A stretch of 64,000 nt of DNA from Echinarachnius parma (taxonomy: Eukaryota; Echinodermata; Echinoidea; Clypeasteroida; Echinarachniidae). Under the pieces are notes generated by a model. That model saw only the letters and a program-made list of their open reading frames with translations, was not told where the DNA came from and did not search any database. The translations under genes were made by a program, and so were the position numbers. Position 1 is the first letter of the stretch, and each line of letters opens with the position of its first letter. Positions 21,607 through 34,364 of this stretch are shown here, one piece after another. The stretch lies in NCBI GenBank assembly GCA_037951105.1, contig JBAMJV010009342.1:203501-267500 (forward strand). The letters run 5' to 3'.

Positions 21607-23460
21607 TTGTGTTTGGATATTGGGAGTGTACGGAAACGGGAAAGAAAGCATTAAGAAAACCCAAATTGAATGTATAATCGAATGGGATGAAGCTCATCTC
21701 ATGCCCACTGTTCCGATCAGCGACATTCGCGGTTTCGAGCAAGCTCTTCACGTCAACGACAAGTGCTACATGGTACGATGGACGGGGAGGCAGCCACGGC
21801 CAGGTACGTCGGCAGAAGCTGCGGTTACCGAGCCCTCGCCCATGGACATTGATGTCGATGACGAAGAATATTATAAAGCGCATATCATTTTGTTGGGTGG
21901 TGAGTACATTTGTTTTGCAAGCTAGGGTATCATTTATGAAATACTCGGCCAGTTTAATATCTACGCTTTGCCAAGGAGTAGAGTACTAGTCAAGAAAGTC
22001 ATGATGATCTAATTCTAAATCATAATTTAATTTTAATCCACATATTGAAGACAATGTGACTGACATTGACATTGTCATATTACTAATTACTACTACCGTA
22101 GTGGCTAGAGAACTCGGCTGGGGGGAAAACTCGGCCAGAAAAAGGACTGGGCTGACTTTGAAATTAGATTTAGATTTGCCGAGAATCATGAGAATGCACT
22201 GAACATGTGACTCGAAACTTATCAATAATTGACATCTGTTTGTCATTTTGAAAGAAACTTACACAAATTGGACTGCAATATCGCGATGCCTTCGCTTGAT
22301 CGAAAATTATCGTTCAACGGCAAAGCGGGTTTCCGCACGGCGCAAGTTTATTACGTACGAAGGTTCAATTAATGTGTCAAAACTCAAATGTAGGAAAAAA
22401 GGAGAAATCTGCAATTTTGGGCAATAACAAAATTGTTGAGTCGCCATGCAGACGTGATCTGTCTTGGAAGTGTTGCTGTTTTGATTTTAACTGAGCTTAA
22501 TCATCTGTGCCTTTGATCTCCCCATGCATTACAGTTACCAAGGAAGAATTAGTAGACCGGATAGAGAATGGGAAGAGAATCATTATTCCAGCAGTTTACG
22601 ACTCAACTGTGGAGGAGATCGGCGGCAATGCGAAGCAGAGCGACAAGGCCAGGGCCAGTGCACCCCTGAAGAGGAAGTTGGATGAGGTGTTCAAGGTATG
22701 CACCAGTATTTCACAGTCGGAATCATCCCAAATACCAGCTGATTGAGTTGGTTGAGCTGTCTACCTTCTTATCAGCGCCTCGTGAAGTCCAGGAATTCCT
22801 ATCTCGGTACCAAGCCATTTCGACATCCAGGGACCCTGCACGCTGTGAAGACATGGACTTCGTTTTAGAAGCGATCAACAAGAAATCCAAAGCATGGGCA
22901 CCAAGGGGTGTTCCGAGCCACCAAGACTGGCAACGGATCTTTCGCAACCTTGGAAAGCTGGACGAGGTAATTTAATTTTCAATAAAAGTCACGTAGGAAG
23001 TCGACAACGTCTTATCGCCTGCAATCTCCTGTCGGCATTCTATACTGCACAGGAGATGGCCGACATGGATGGATCTCTTCTGCGGGCAGATCCAGACTGA
23101 TTGATGCTTTTATAGATACTATTACAGTTATATATTACAGTATCTTGAGCCAACTTCAGGCTTATGGATCATACTTTTCTGTGCAAGCTATGCATGGGCA
23201 TCATAACTTAATTTTCTTCTGTGTCTTTTTTTGCTTGAACAGATGGTCAAAGTGACACCCGGGTCTGGATTTTATGCACAGGAAGCCATCCTCTGCAAGG
23301 CCGGCCGTAGGAAGCCGGCAACAGACATAGCCTGCAATCTCCTGTCGGCATTCTATACAGCACAGGAGATGGCCGACATGGATGGATCTCTTCTGCGGGC
23401 GGAGGAAGTCGGCAACAGCCATAGCCTTTTTTCCGCTATCAATTTCCTTCCTTCTTTCTC

Positions 23461-26400
23461 TCTTTGAGAAAAATAGACTTGTCTAAACTTTTTTGTTTTT
23501 ATTCTTTCTTTTGACTACAGACGGAGACTACTCCATGATAACCAATATGGCTAGCGTCCAAGTGGGAAACAACATTGTCATCCGGCCACCCAAGTCCCAA
23601 TAAAAAGATGGGGAACCATGGATTGGAAAAGTATTGAAGGTTACACCAAGGAATGTACATTTTGAGTTTTTCCACGGGAATTACAATTGTGTTTGGATAT
23701 TGGGAGTGTACGGAAACGGGAAAGAAAGTATTAAGAAAACCCAAATTGAATGTATAATCGAATGGGATGAAGCTCATCTCATGCCCACTGTTCCGATCAG
23801 CGACATTCGCGGTTTCGAGCAAGCTCTTCACGTCAACGACAAGTGCTACATGGTACGATGGACGGGGAGGCAGCCACGGCCAGGTACGTCGGCAGAAGCA
23901 GCGGGTACCGAGCCCTCGCCCATGGACATTGATGTCGATGACGAAGAATATTATAAAGCGCATATCATTTTGTTGGGTGGCGAGTACATTTGTTTTGCAA
24001 GCTAGGGTATCATTTATGAAATACTCGGCCAGTTTAATATCTATGCTTTGCCAAGGAGTAGATGATGATCTAATTCTAAATCATAATTTAATTTCAATCC
24101 CCATATTGAAGACAATGTGACTGACATTGACAGTGTCATATTACTAATTACTACTACCGTAGTGGCTAGAGAACTCCGCTGGGGGGAAAACTCGGCCAGA
24201 AAAAGGACAGGGCTGACTTTGAAATTAGATTTAGATTTGCCGAGAATCATGAGAATGCACTGAACATGTGACTCGAAACTTATCAATAATTGACATCTGT
24301 CTGTGTATGATACTACGATTGAATATGATGTATATCAATGATTTATCTGCATATTGCTCATAAACAAATACATGTATCTTGATTCTTGCTGTTCTGCATT
24401 CCTGGAATTTCAGAAAATGTTAGTCTTTACAATTACAATCCAAAATTTGTTATTTTTTTATTTTGTTCACGATAATTTGAGATTTCAATTTTTAAAATCT
24501 TGATTCTCACTCTTGTAGATCTACGCTCAGACAGTCATTTCGAAAGAAACTTACACAAATTGAACTGCAATATCGCGGTGCCTTCGCTTGAACGAAAATT
24601 ATCGTTCACGGCAAAACGGGTTTCTGCACGGCGCAAGTTTATTATGTACGAAGGTTCAATTAATGTGTCAAAACTCAAATGTAGGGAAAAAAGGAGAAAT
24701 CTGCAATTTTGGGCAATAACAAAATTGTTGAGTCGCCATGCAGACGTGATCTGTCTCGGAAGTGTTGCCGTTTTGATTTTAACTCTGCTTAACCCTATAT
24801 AGCCCGGGCTATTTTGAAAATGCATAGCCCGGGGGGGGGGCTAATTTGGCCCCCTCCTAAGATCTCGGCCGCGAAGCGGCCGTTCCCCGCGAAAACTTGC
24901 ACGCATGTTTAGTGAAGTGTATAGAATACTACGGTAATTTTAAATTTTTTGAAAAATGCACTAATTTGCATAATTATGGTAATTTATGCAAATAAGGTCA
25001 TAAATTCTTATTTTCACCCATAAATCATATATTCTTCATAATTGAACATTGGTTTTCACTACATATGTTGTTTAGACCATTTGGAATAATAATACAATAA
25101 CAAAATTTGGAAGAGCCACGTTCTTCCTTATGTTTTCTATTGTTTTTATAATTTCTTATGTATTTCTTTGTTTTTTTAGCTTATGTATTTTATTGTTTTT
25201 GTTGTTTATTTTATTTCTAACGATAAATCAACTACTATGAACCCCAAAACAAACACCTAAATTGTAAACAAGACCGAATAGCCAATGATATATCCCTTTT
25301 TATGCAAACTGATATTTCCATATGTTTTGTACACAAATCACAAAATCTAGCAATTTTCGGGCTGACATGCGTAGACAAAAGGTCATGTGACTTCGTAACG
25401 GTAGGTCCGATTTTCATTTCAAAAGATGCGCAAGACCCAATAGAAAAAAGTCATGAAGTTTCAGCGCAAGTTTTTTTCGCGTTAAAAAATTATCGCGAAA
25501 AATGTCGAGGGGGGGGCCATTTTAGCCCCCCCCCCGGGCTATATAGGGTTAATCATCTGTGCCTTTGATCTCCCCATGCATTACAGTTACCAAGGAAGAA
25601 TTAGTGGACAGGATAGAAAATGGGAAAAGAATCCCTATTCCAGCAGTGTATGACTCAACTGTGGAGGAGATCGGCGGCAATGCAAAGCAAGAGCGACAAG
25701 GCCAGGGCCAGTGCACCCCTGAAGAGGAAGTTGGATGAGGTGTTCAAGGTATGCACCAGTATTTCACAGTCGGAATCATCCCAAATACCAGCTGATTGAG
25801 TTGGTTGAGCTGTCTACCTTCTTATCAGCGCCTCGTGAAGTCCATGAATTCTTATCTCGGTACCAAGCCATTTCGACATCCGGGGACCCTGCACGCTGTG
25901 AAGACATGGACTTCGTTTTAGAAGCGATCAACAAGAAATCCAAAGCATGGGCACCAAGGGGTGTTCCGAGCCACCAAGACTGGCAACGGATCTTTCGCAA
26001 CCTTGGAAAGCTGGACGAGGTAATTTAATTTTCAATAAAAGTCACGTAGGAAGTCGACAACGTCTGATCGCCTGCAATCTCCTGTCGGCATTCTATACTG
26101 TACAGGAGATGGCCAACATGAATGGATCTCTTCTGCGGGCGGATCCAGACCTGATTGATGCTTTTATAGATAATATTACAGTTATTGTGATATCTCAATC
26201 TTGAGCCAACTTCAGGCTTATGGATCATACTTTTCTTTGCAAGCTAAGCATGGGCATCATAACTTAATTTTGTTCTGTGTCTTTTTTTGCTTGAACAGAT
26301 GGTCAAAGTGACACCCGGGTCTGGATTTTATGCACAGGAACCCATCCTCCGCAAGGCCAGCCGTATGAAGTCGGCAACAGCCATAGCCTGCAATCTCCTG

Positions 26401-26520
26401 TTGGCATTCTATACCGCACAGGAGATGGCCGACATGGATGGATCTCTTCTGCGGGCGGAGGAAGTCCGCAACAGCCATAGCCTTTTTTCCTCTATCAATT
26501 TCCTTCCTTCTTTCTAGATC
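23461..26520 (+). pseudogene. array unit 2: A, C, D, F with MITE insertion
   Basis: A spans about 23,521-23,999, C 25,587-25,749, D 25,750-26,021 and F 26,299-26,515. The long A-C intron here holds extra sequence (about 24,300-24,530) compared with unit 1, and the TTAA-flanked element. In C, one extra base relative to unit 1 shifts the frame (GGCAATGCAAAGCAAGAGCG against GGCAATGCGAAGCAGAGCG). Confidence 0.7.
24793..25548. mobile_element. piggyBac-like MITE with TTAA duplication
   Basis: Comparison with units 1, 3, 4 and 6 shows an insertion at the single TTAA of 'gagcttaatcatctg'. TTAA flanks both ends (24,789-24,792 and 25,549-25,552). The ends are CCCTATATAGCCCGGG and its reverse complement, and each is followed by a G or C run. 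The CCC start plus TTAA target is the piggyBac signature. No transposase is encoded. Confidence 0.85.
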
Positions 26521-27469
26521 TTTGAGAAAAATAGACTTTTCTAAACTTTTTTGTTTTTATTCTTTCTTTTGACTACAGACAGAGACTACTCCATGATAAC
26601 CAATATGGCCAGCGTCCAAGTGGGAAACAACATTGTCATCCGGCCACCCAAGTCCCAATATAAAGATGGGGAACCATGGATTGGAAAAGTATTGAAGGTT
26701 ACACCAAGGAATGTACATTTTGAGTTTTTCCACGGGAATTACAATTGTGTTTGGATATTGGGAGTGTACGGAAACGGGAAAGAAAGTATTAAGAAAACCC
26801 AAATTGAATGTATAATCGAATGGGATGAAGCTCATCTCATGCCCACTGTTCCGATCAGCGACATTCACGGTTTCGAGCAAGCTCTTCACGTCAACGACAA
26901 GTGCTACATGGTACGATGGACGGGGAGGTAGCCACGGCCAGGTACGTCGGCAGAAGCTGCGGGTACCGAGCCCTCGCCCATGGACATTGATGAGAGGACT
27001 ATAAAGAAGGCATCGCATAGGACAAGCCTCCCCAAGATGCTGAACGGAATTCGCAAGAAATGTGCACTTGCATTTGGAAGGAGCAGTCATTCATTTAATT
27101 CAGTACATTGGCCCATAAAAGTCACGTAGGAACTTAGAAGTCGACAACGTCTTATCGCCTGCAACTTGCACCAGTATTTCACAGTCGGAATCATACCAAA
27201 TACCAAAATAATAACAAAATTGTTGAGTCGCCATGCAGACGTGATCTGTCTCGGAAGTGTTGCCGTTTTGATTTTAACTGAGCTTAATCATCTGAGCCTT
27301 TGATCTCCCCATGCATTACAGTTACCAAGGAAGAATTAGTGGACAGGATAGAAAATGGGAAAAGAATCCCTATTCCAGCAGTGTATGACTCAACTGTGGA
27401 GGAGATCGGCGGCAATGCAAAGCAAGAGCGACAAGGCCAGGGCCAGTGCACCCCTGAAAAGGAAGTTGG
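25735..27469 (+). repeat. 1,735-bp tandem repeat, copy 1
   Basis: Corresponding points in modules A, C, D and F recur exactly 1,735 bp apart (for example A exon starts at 26,579, 28,314 and 30,049). Copy 1 differs from copies 2 and 3 at a handful of bases, such as ggccaacatg against ggccgacatg in the F-upstream stretch. Its module A (26,579 on) is the one A copy with the longest open frame. Confidence 0.9.
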
Positions 27470-29204
27470 ATGAGGTGTTCAAGGTATGCACCAGTATTTC
27501 ACAGTCGGAATCATCCCAAATACCAGCTGATTGAGTTGGTTGAGCTGTCTACCTTCTTATCAGCGCCTCGTGAAGTCCATGAATTCTTATCTCGGTACCA
27601 AGCCATTTCGACATCCGGGGACCCTGCACGCTGTGAAGACATGGACTTCGTTTTAGAAGCGATCAACAAGAAATCCAAAGCATGGGCACCAAGGGGTGTT
27701 CCGAGCCACCAAGACTGGCAACGGATCTTTCGCAACCTTGGAAAGCTGGACGAGGTAATTTAATTTTCAATAAAAGTCACGTAGGAAGTCGACAACGTCT
27801 GATCGCCTGCAATCTCCTGTCGGCATTCTATACTGTACAGGAGATGGCCGACATGAATGGATCTCTTCTGCGGGCGGATCCAGACCCGATTGATGCTTTT
27901 ATAGATAATATTACAGTTATTGTGATATCTCAATCTTGAGCCAACTTCAGGCTTATGGATCATACTTTTCTTTGCAAGCTAAGCATGGGCATCATAACTT
28001 AATTTTGTTCTGTGTCTTTTTTTGCTTGAACAGATGGTCAAAGTGACACCCGGGTCTGGATTTTATGCACAGGAACCCATCCTCCGCAAGGCCAGCCGTA
28101 TGAAGTCAGCAACAGCCATAGCCTGCAATCTCCTGTTGGCATTCTATACCGCACAGGAGATGGCCGACATGGATGGATCTCTTCTGCGGGCGGAGGAAGT
28201 CGGCAACAGCCATAGCCCTTTTTCCGCTATCAATTTCCTTCCTTCTTTCTAGATCTTTGAGAAAAATAGACTTTTCTAAACTTTTTTGTTTTTATTCTTT
28301 CTTTTGACTACAGACCGAGACTACTCCATGATAACCAATATGGCTAGCGTCCAAGTGGGAAACAACATTGTCATCCGGCCACCCAAGTCCCAATAAAAAT
28401 ATGGGGAACCATGGATTGGAAAAGTATTGAAGGTTACACCAAGGAATGTACATTTTGAGTTTTTCCACGGGAATTACAATTGTGTTTGGATATTGGGAGT
28501 GTACGGAAACGGGAAAGAAAGTATTAAGAAAACCCAAATTGAATGTATAATCGAATGGGATGAAGCTCATCTCATGCCCACTGTTCCGATCAGCGACATT
28601 CGCGGTTTCGAGCAAGCTCTTCACGTCAACGACAAGTGCTACATGGTACGATGGACGGGGAGGCAGCCACGGCCAGGTACGTCGGCAGAAGCTGCGTGTA
28701 CCGAGCCCTCGCCCATGGACATTGATGAGAGGACTATAAAGAAGCCATCGCATAGGACAAGCCTCCCCAAGATGCTGAACGGAATTCGCAAGAAATGTGC
28801 ACTTGCATTTGGAAGGAGCAGTCATTCATTTAATTCAGTACATTGGCCCATAAAAGTCACGTAGGAACTTAGAAGTCGACAACGTCTTATCGCCTGCAAC
28901 TTGCACCAGTATTTCACAGTCGGAATCATACCAAATACCAAAATAATAACAAAATTGTTGAGTCGCCATGCAGACGTGATCTGTCTCGGAAGTGTTGCCG
29001 TTTTGATTTTAACTGAGCTTAATCATCTGAGCCTTTGATCTCCCCATGCATTACAGTTACCAAGGAAGAATTAGTGGACAGGATAGAAAATGGGAAAAGA
29101 ATCCCTATTCCAGCAGTGTATGACTCAACTGTGGAGGAGATCGGCGGCAATGCAAAGCAAGAGCGACAAGGCCAGGGCCAGTGCACCCCTGAAGAGGAAG
29201 TTGG
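27470..29204 (+). repeat. 1,735-bp tandem repeat, copy 2
   Basis: Order within the copy: D, intron, F, A, H, a short A-C intron remnant and C. H (28,727-28,845) encodes RTIKKPSHRTSLPKMLNG and replaces the normal acidic end of A. Sequence is nearly identical to copy 3 over its full length, which indicates very recent duplication or ongoing homogenisation. Confidence 0.9.
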
Positions 29205-30595
29205 ATGAGGTGTTCAAGGTATGCACCAGTATTTCACAGTCGGAATCATCCCAAATACCAGCTGATTGAGTTGGTTGAGCTGTCTACCTTCTTATCAGCG
29301 CCTCGTGAAGTCCATGAATTCTTATCTCGGTACCAAGCCATTTCGACATCCGGGGACCCTGCACGCTGTGAAGACATGGACTTCGTTTTAGAAGCGATCA
29401 ACAAGAAATCCAAAGCATGGGCACCAAGGGGTGTTCCGAGCCACCAAGACTGGCAACGGATCTTTCGCAACCTTGGAAAGCTGGACGAGGTAATTTAATT
29501 TTCAATAAAAGTCACGTAGGAAGTCGACAACGTCTGATCGCCTGCAATCTCCTGTCGGCATTCTATACTGTACAGGAGATGGCCGACATGAATGGATCTC
29601 TTCTGCGGGCGGATCCAGACCCGATTGATGCTTTTATAGATAATATTACAGTTATTGTGATATCTCAATCTTGAGCCAACTTCAGGCTTATGGATCATAC
29701 TTTTCTTTGCAAGCTAAGCATGGGCATCATAACTTAATTTTGTTCTGTGTCTTTTTTTGCTTGAACAGATGGTCAAAGTGACACCCGGGTCTGGATTTTA
29801 TGCACAGGAACCCATCCTCCGCAAGGCCAGCCGTATGAAGTCAGCAACAGCCATAGCCTGCAATCTCCTGTTGGCATTCTATACCGCACAGGAGATGGCC
29901 GACATGGATGGATCTCTTCTGCGGGCGGAGGAAGTCGGCAACAGCCATAGCCCTTTTTCCGCTATCAATTTCCTTCCTTCTTTCTAGATCTTTGAGAAAA
30001 ATAGACTTTTCTAAACTTTTTTGTTTTTATTCTTTCTTTTGACTACAGACCGAGACTACTCCATGATAACCAATATGGCTAGCGTCCAAGTGGGAAACAA
30101 CATTGTCATCCGGCCACCCAAGTCCCAATAAAAATATGGGGAACCATGGATTGGAAAAGTATTGAAGGTTACACCAAGGAATGTACATTTTGAGTTTTTC
30201 CACGGGAATTACAATTGTGTTTGGATATTGGGAGTGTACGGAAACGGGAAAGAAAGTATTAAGAAAACCCAAATTGAATGTATAATCGAATGGGATGAAG
30301 CTCATCTCATGCCCACTGTTCCGATCAGCGACATTCGCGGTTTCGAGCAAGCTCTTCACGTCAACGACAAGTGCTACATGGTACGATGGACGGGGAGGCA
30401 GCCACGGCCAGGTACGTCGGCAGAAGCTGCGTGTACCGAGCCCTCGCCCATGGACATTGATGAGAGGACTATAAAGAAGCCATCGCATAGGACAAGCCTC
30501 CCCAAGATGCTGAACGGAATTCGCAAGAAATGTGCACTTGCATTTGGAAGGAGCAGTCATTCATTTAATTCAGTAGATTGACCCATAAAAGTCAC
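29205..30595 (+). repeat. 1,735-bp tandem repeat, copy 3 (incomplete)
   Basis: It follows copy 2 through D, F, A and H and then breaks off about 345 bp short, at the recurrent 'gtcacgtaggaa' junction. After that, module D starts again directly with no C module between. Confidence 0.85.
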
Positions 30596-32030
30596 GTAGG
30601 AAGCGACAACGTCTTATCGCCTGCAATATGCACCAGTATTTCAGTCGGAATCATCCCAAATACCAGCTGATTGAGTTGGTTGAGCTGTCTACTTTCTTAT
30701 CAGCGCCTCGTGAAGTCCAGGAATTCCTATCTCGGTACCAAGCCATTTCGACATCCGGGGACCCTGCACGCTGTGAAGACATGGACTTCGTTTTAGAAGC
30801 AATCAACAAGAAATCCAAAGCATGGGCACCAAGGGGTGTTCCGAGCCACCAAGACTGGCAACGGATCTTTCGCATCCTTGGAAAGCTGGACGAGGTAATT
30901 TAATTTTCAATAATTGTATTGTTTCATATCTGGCTGAATGCATTCTTGTTCATATAATATTGGTAGATCACATTATTGACATTGTGTGATATTTTAATCC
31001 ATTTAAGTTTGAGGCACCTGAAGAATAGTTGGAGGGTGAGGGTGTATCCAGTCGAGGCCATAAGAATCGGCCAGTTGGCAGCTATAAAGAGGACTACAAA
31101 GAAGCCATCGCCAAGGACGAGAGCCTCCCAAGATGCTGGGCGTAATTTGCAAGAAATGTGCCCTTGCATTTGGAAGGAGCAGTCATTCATTTAATTCAGT
31201 AGATTGTCCCATAAAAGTCACGTAGGAAGTCGACAACGTCTTATCGCCTGCAATATGCACCAGTATTTCAGTCGGAATCATCCCAAATACCAGCTGATTG
31301 AGTTGGTTGAGCTGTCTACCTTCTTATCAGCGCCTCGTGAAGTCCAGGAATTCTTATCTCGGTACCAAGCCATTTCAACATCCGGGGACCCTGCACGCTG
31401 TGAAGACATGGACTTCGTTTTAGAAGCGATCAACAAGAAATCCAAAGCATGGGCACCAAGGGGTGTTCCGAGCCACCAAGACTGGCAACGGATCTTTCGC
31501 AACCTTGGAAAGCTGGACGAGGTAATTTAATTTTCAATAAAAGTCACGTAGGAAGTCGACAACGTCTTATCGCCTGCAATCTCCTGTCGGCATTCTATAC
31601 TGCACAGGAGATGGCCGACATGGATGGATCTCTTCTGCGGGCAGATCCAGACCCGATTGATGCTTTTATAGATACTATTACAGTTATTGTGATATCTCAA
31701 TCTTGAGCCAACTTCAGGCTTATGGATCATACTTTTCTGTGCAAGCTATGCATGGGCATAATAACTTAATTTTCTTCTGTGTCTTTTTTTGCTTGAACAG
31801 ATGGTCAAAGTGACACCCGGGTCTGGATTTTATGCACAGGAAGCCATCCTCTGCAAGGCCGGCCGTAGGAAGTTGGCAACAGACATAGCCTGCAATCTCC
31901 TGTCGGCATTCTATACCGCACAGGAGATGGCCGACATGGATGGATCTCTTCTGCGGGCGGAGGAAGTCGGCAATAGCCATAGCCTTTTTTCCGCTATCAA
32001 TTTCCTTCCTTCTTTCTCTCTTTGAGAAAA
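30596..32030 (+). pseudogene. array segment: D, H-like piece, D, F
   Basis: Two D modules (30,628-30,898 and 31,256-31,524) lie only 628 bp apart. Between them is a stretch with a second version of H (31,086-31,200, reading RTTKKPSPRTRASQDAG), more diverged than the H in the 1,735-bp repeats. F is at 31,801-32,010. Both D copies begin straight after the junction string 'cgtcttatcgcctgcaa' and lack the C module normally in front. Confidence 0.65.
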
Positions 32031-33345
32031 ATAGACTTGTCTAAACTTTTTTGTTTTTATTCTTTCTTTTGACTACAGACCGAGACTACTCCTTGATAAC
32101 CAATATGGCCAGCGTCCAAGTGGGAAAGAACATTGTCATCCGGCCACCAAAGTCCCAATAAAAAGATGGGGAACCATGGATTGGAAAAGTATTGAAGGTT
32201 ACACCAAGGAATGTACATGTTGAGTTTTTCCACGGGAATTACAATTGTGTTTGGATATTGGGAGTGTACGGAAACGGGAAAGAAAGCATTAAGAAAACCC
32301 AAATTGAATGTATAATCGAATGGGATGAAGCTCATCTCATGCCCACTGTTCCGATCAGCGACATTCGCGGTTTCGAGCAAGCTCTTCACGTCAACGACAA
32401 GTGCTACATGGTACGATGGACGGGGAGGCAGCCACGGCCAGGTACGTCGGCAGAAGCTGCGGTTACCGAGCCCTTGCCCATGGACATTGATGTCGATGAC
32501 GAAGAATATTATTAAGCGCATATCATTTCGTTGGGTGGTGAGTACATTTGTTTTGCAAGCTAGGGTATCATTTATGAAATACTCGGCCAGTTTAATATCT
32601 ACGCTTTGCCAAGGAGTAGAGTACTAGTCAAGAAAGTCATGATGATCTAATTCTAAATCATAATTTAATTTTAATCCACATATTGAAGACAATGTGACTG
32701 ACATTGACATTGTCATATTACTAATTACTACTACCGTAGTGGCTAGAGAACTCGGCTGGGGGGAAAACTCGGCCAGAAAAAGGACAGGGCTGACTTTGAA
32801 ATTAGATTTAGATTTGCCGAGAATCATGAGAATGCACTGAACATGTGACTCGAAACTTATCAATAATTGACATCTGTTTGTCATTTTGAAAGAAACTTAC
32901 ACAAATTGGACTGCAATATCGCGATGCCTTCGCTTGATCGAAAATTATCGTTCAACGGCAAAGCGGGTTTCCGCACGGCGCAAGTTTATTACGTACGAAG
33001 GTTCAATTAATGTGTCAAAACTCAAATGTAGGAAAAAAGGAGAAATCTGCAATTTTGGGCAATAACAAAATTGTTGAGTCGCCATGCAGACGTGATCTGT
33101 CTTGGAAGTGTTGCTGTTTTGATTTTAACTGAGCTTAATCATCTGTGCCTTTGATCTCCCCATGCATTACAGTTACCAAGGAAGAATTAGTAGACCGGAT
33201 AGAGAATGGGAAGAGAATCATTATTCCAGCAGTTTACGACTCAACTGTGGAGGAGATCGGCGGCAATGCGAAGCAGAGCGACAAGGCCAGGGCCAGTGCA
33301 CCCCTGAAGAGGAAGTTGGATGAGGTGTTCAAGGAAAGTGTAAGT
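32031..33345 (+). pseudogene. array unit 6: A and C, right end of the array
   Basis: A spans 32,079-32,515, C 33,172-33,336. Over the A-C intron and C this unit is closest to unit 1, sharing nearly every base of 21,900-22,690, so the outer copies of the array are more alike than the inner ones here. After C the sequence continues as GAAAGTGTAAGTTTC where other copies have the D junction, so the array ends at about 33,336. Confidence 0.65.
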
Positions 33346-34364
33346 TTCAAGGACAAAACAAAATGTAACACTCAGTCACTCATAACGTAAGCTTGGAGTG
33401 ATCATTGCTCACGGAAAAACTGACTTAGGATGACACCCTTTTAATTTGATTTGTAACACCCATAACAATAACGGGTGTTAGATATGGGTGGGAAGGATCA
33501 GCGGTATTTGTCAACACACCTCACAAGGGTGCATCACCTGAAAGATGCAAGTGCTAGGCACAGTTTCTTACAACAGGCACGCCAGGAGTAAGTAGTTAAG
33601 GCATCAAATCTGGACTGTTATCATTTTAAATACCGGTTTTGTGAACATGTGTGTGCATGGCTTTATTAATCCTTTCACATTTCATGAGCCAGTCGTGGCA
33701 AGCTTGATATCATTTCTTCATGGGACACTCTTCGTTGAAGTGTGAACTCTGCATTTTATCAGGGCATTTACATTGTAAACAAAATCTCCCGGCATAATAT
33801 AGAATGGTTCTAGATGACATACAATATAGGTTTGAAATGGTAAGAATATATTCTGGCAATAACTACTTTCCAGCAGTTTCATCCATGCACATTTATTTGA
33901 ACATTGAAGATATGAATGCAATGTTTTACAAAATATTCAGATTTTCCTTTAATTTGTGTGCTTTGACCAGTGAAATTTGACCTTGTTGTATGGAAGACTC
34001 CGATTATTTTGTGGCATCTTTCCCACGACTCATATTACCCATTTTTGCAAGAAAATTCAATCATCATGCCTCCAAATTTTGGAAATGTTATCATTTTCTA
34101 TCAAATGTATGAAGTGGTTACCATGCCAACCATATATCTCCTGTGAAACCAATTCTCACAACTGGAAACAAGCATATTCCTGAGCTGTGTTGAGTATTCT
34201 GTCAGAAAATACCTGTTGCCTATTTCTACCATTCGGAAGTCCCTAAATCGTTTTCTAATTCGTCACTTTTCAGAGTTGACTATTGATCATTTTAGTTGCT
34301 CCAGTGGTACTACTAATAGTTGTTTTTACTGCTAATGAATACTGTATTCAAAATATAATTACAG
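33346..34364. other. no gene seen
   Basis: About 1 kb without coding signal or clear repeats; A+T-rich. It ends in an acceptor-like 'ataattacag' before the Helitron exon. Confidence 0.4.

Larger units (their letters stand above)
17445..23460 (+). pseudogene. array unit 1: A (split), C, D, F
   Basis: Module A starts at 17,493, is cut at 17,660 by the ISL2EU-like insertion and resumes at 21,607, ending near 21,914. A 560-bp intron-like stretch follows, with C at 22,534-22,696, D at 22,697-22,968 and F at 23,243-23,400. The intron between A and C is shared with units 2 and 6 and contains the string 'aactcggctggggggaaaac'. This unit is the only one with the transposon insertion. Confidence 0.7.
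17445..33345 (+). repeat. BEN-module tandem array (modules A, C, D, F, H)
   Basis: About 11 kb of module sequence (excluding insertions) repeats in the same orientation. Module A (~480 bp) encodes MASVQVGNNIVIRPPKSQ, then PWIGKVLKVTPRNVHFEFFH, an aromatic-rich barrel-like segment, and ends in an acidic tail. C encodes VTKEELVDRIENGKRI ... PLKRKLDEVFK; D encodes KYQLIELVELSTFLSAPREV ... FVLEAINKKSKAW; F encodes VKVTPGSGFYAQE ... ACNLLSAFYTAQEMADMDGS, which resembles the first half of a BEN domain. Modules are bounded by splice-like signals (ctacag| before A, gtaattta after D, gaacag| before F). Six A, five C, six D and five F copies are present. Module order and copy ends vary, and most A copies share one interruption, so the array grew after decay began. 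Whether the ancestor was a host BEN gene or a transposon gene is open. Confidence 0.75.

Noticed and set aside
26557-27090. 177-aa minus-strand frame opposite module A, repeated in other units
   Set aside because: The + strand has splice-like borders and the coherent protein; the minus frame is a shadow that stays open by chance and is copied by the tandem repeat.
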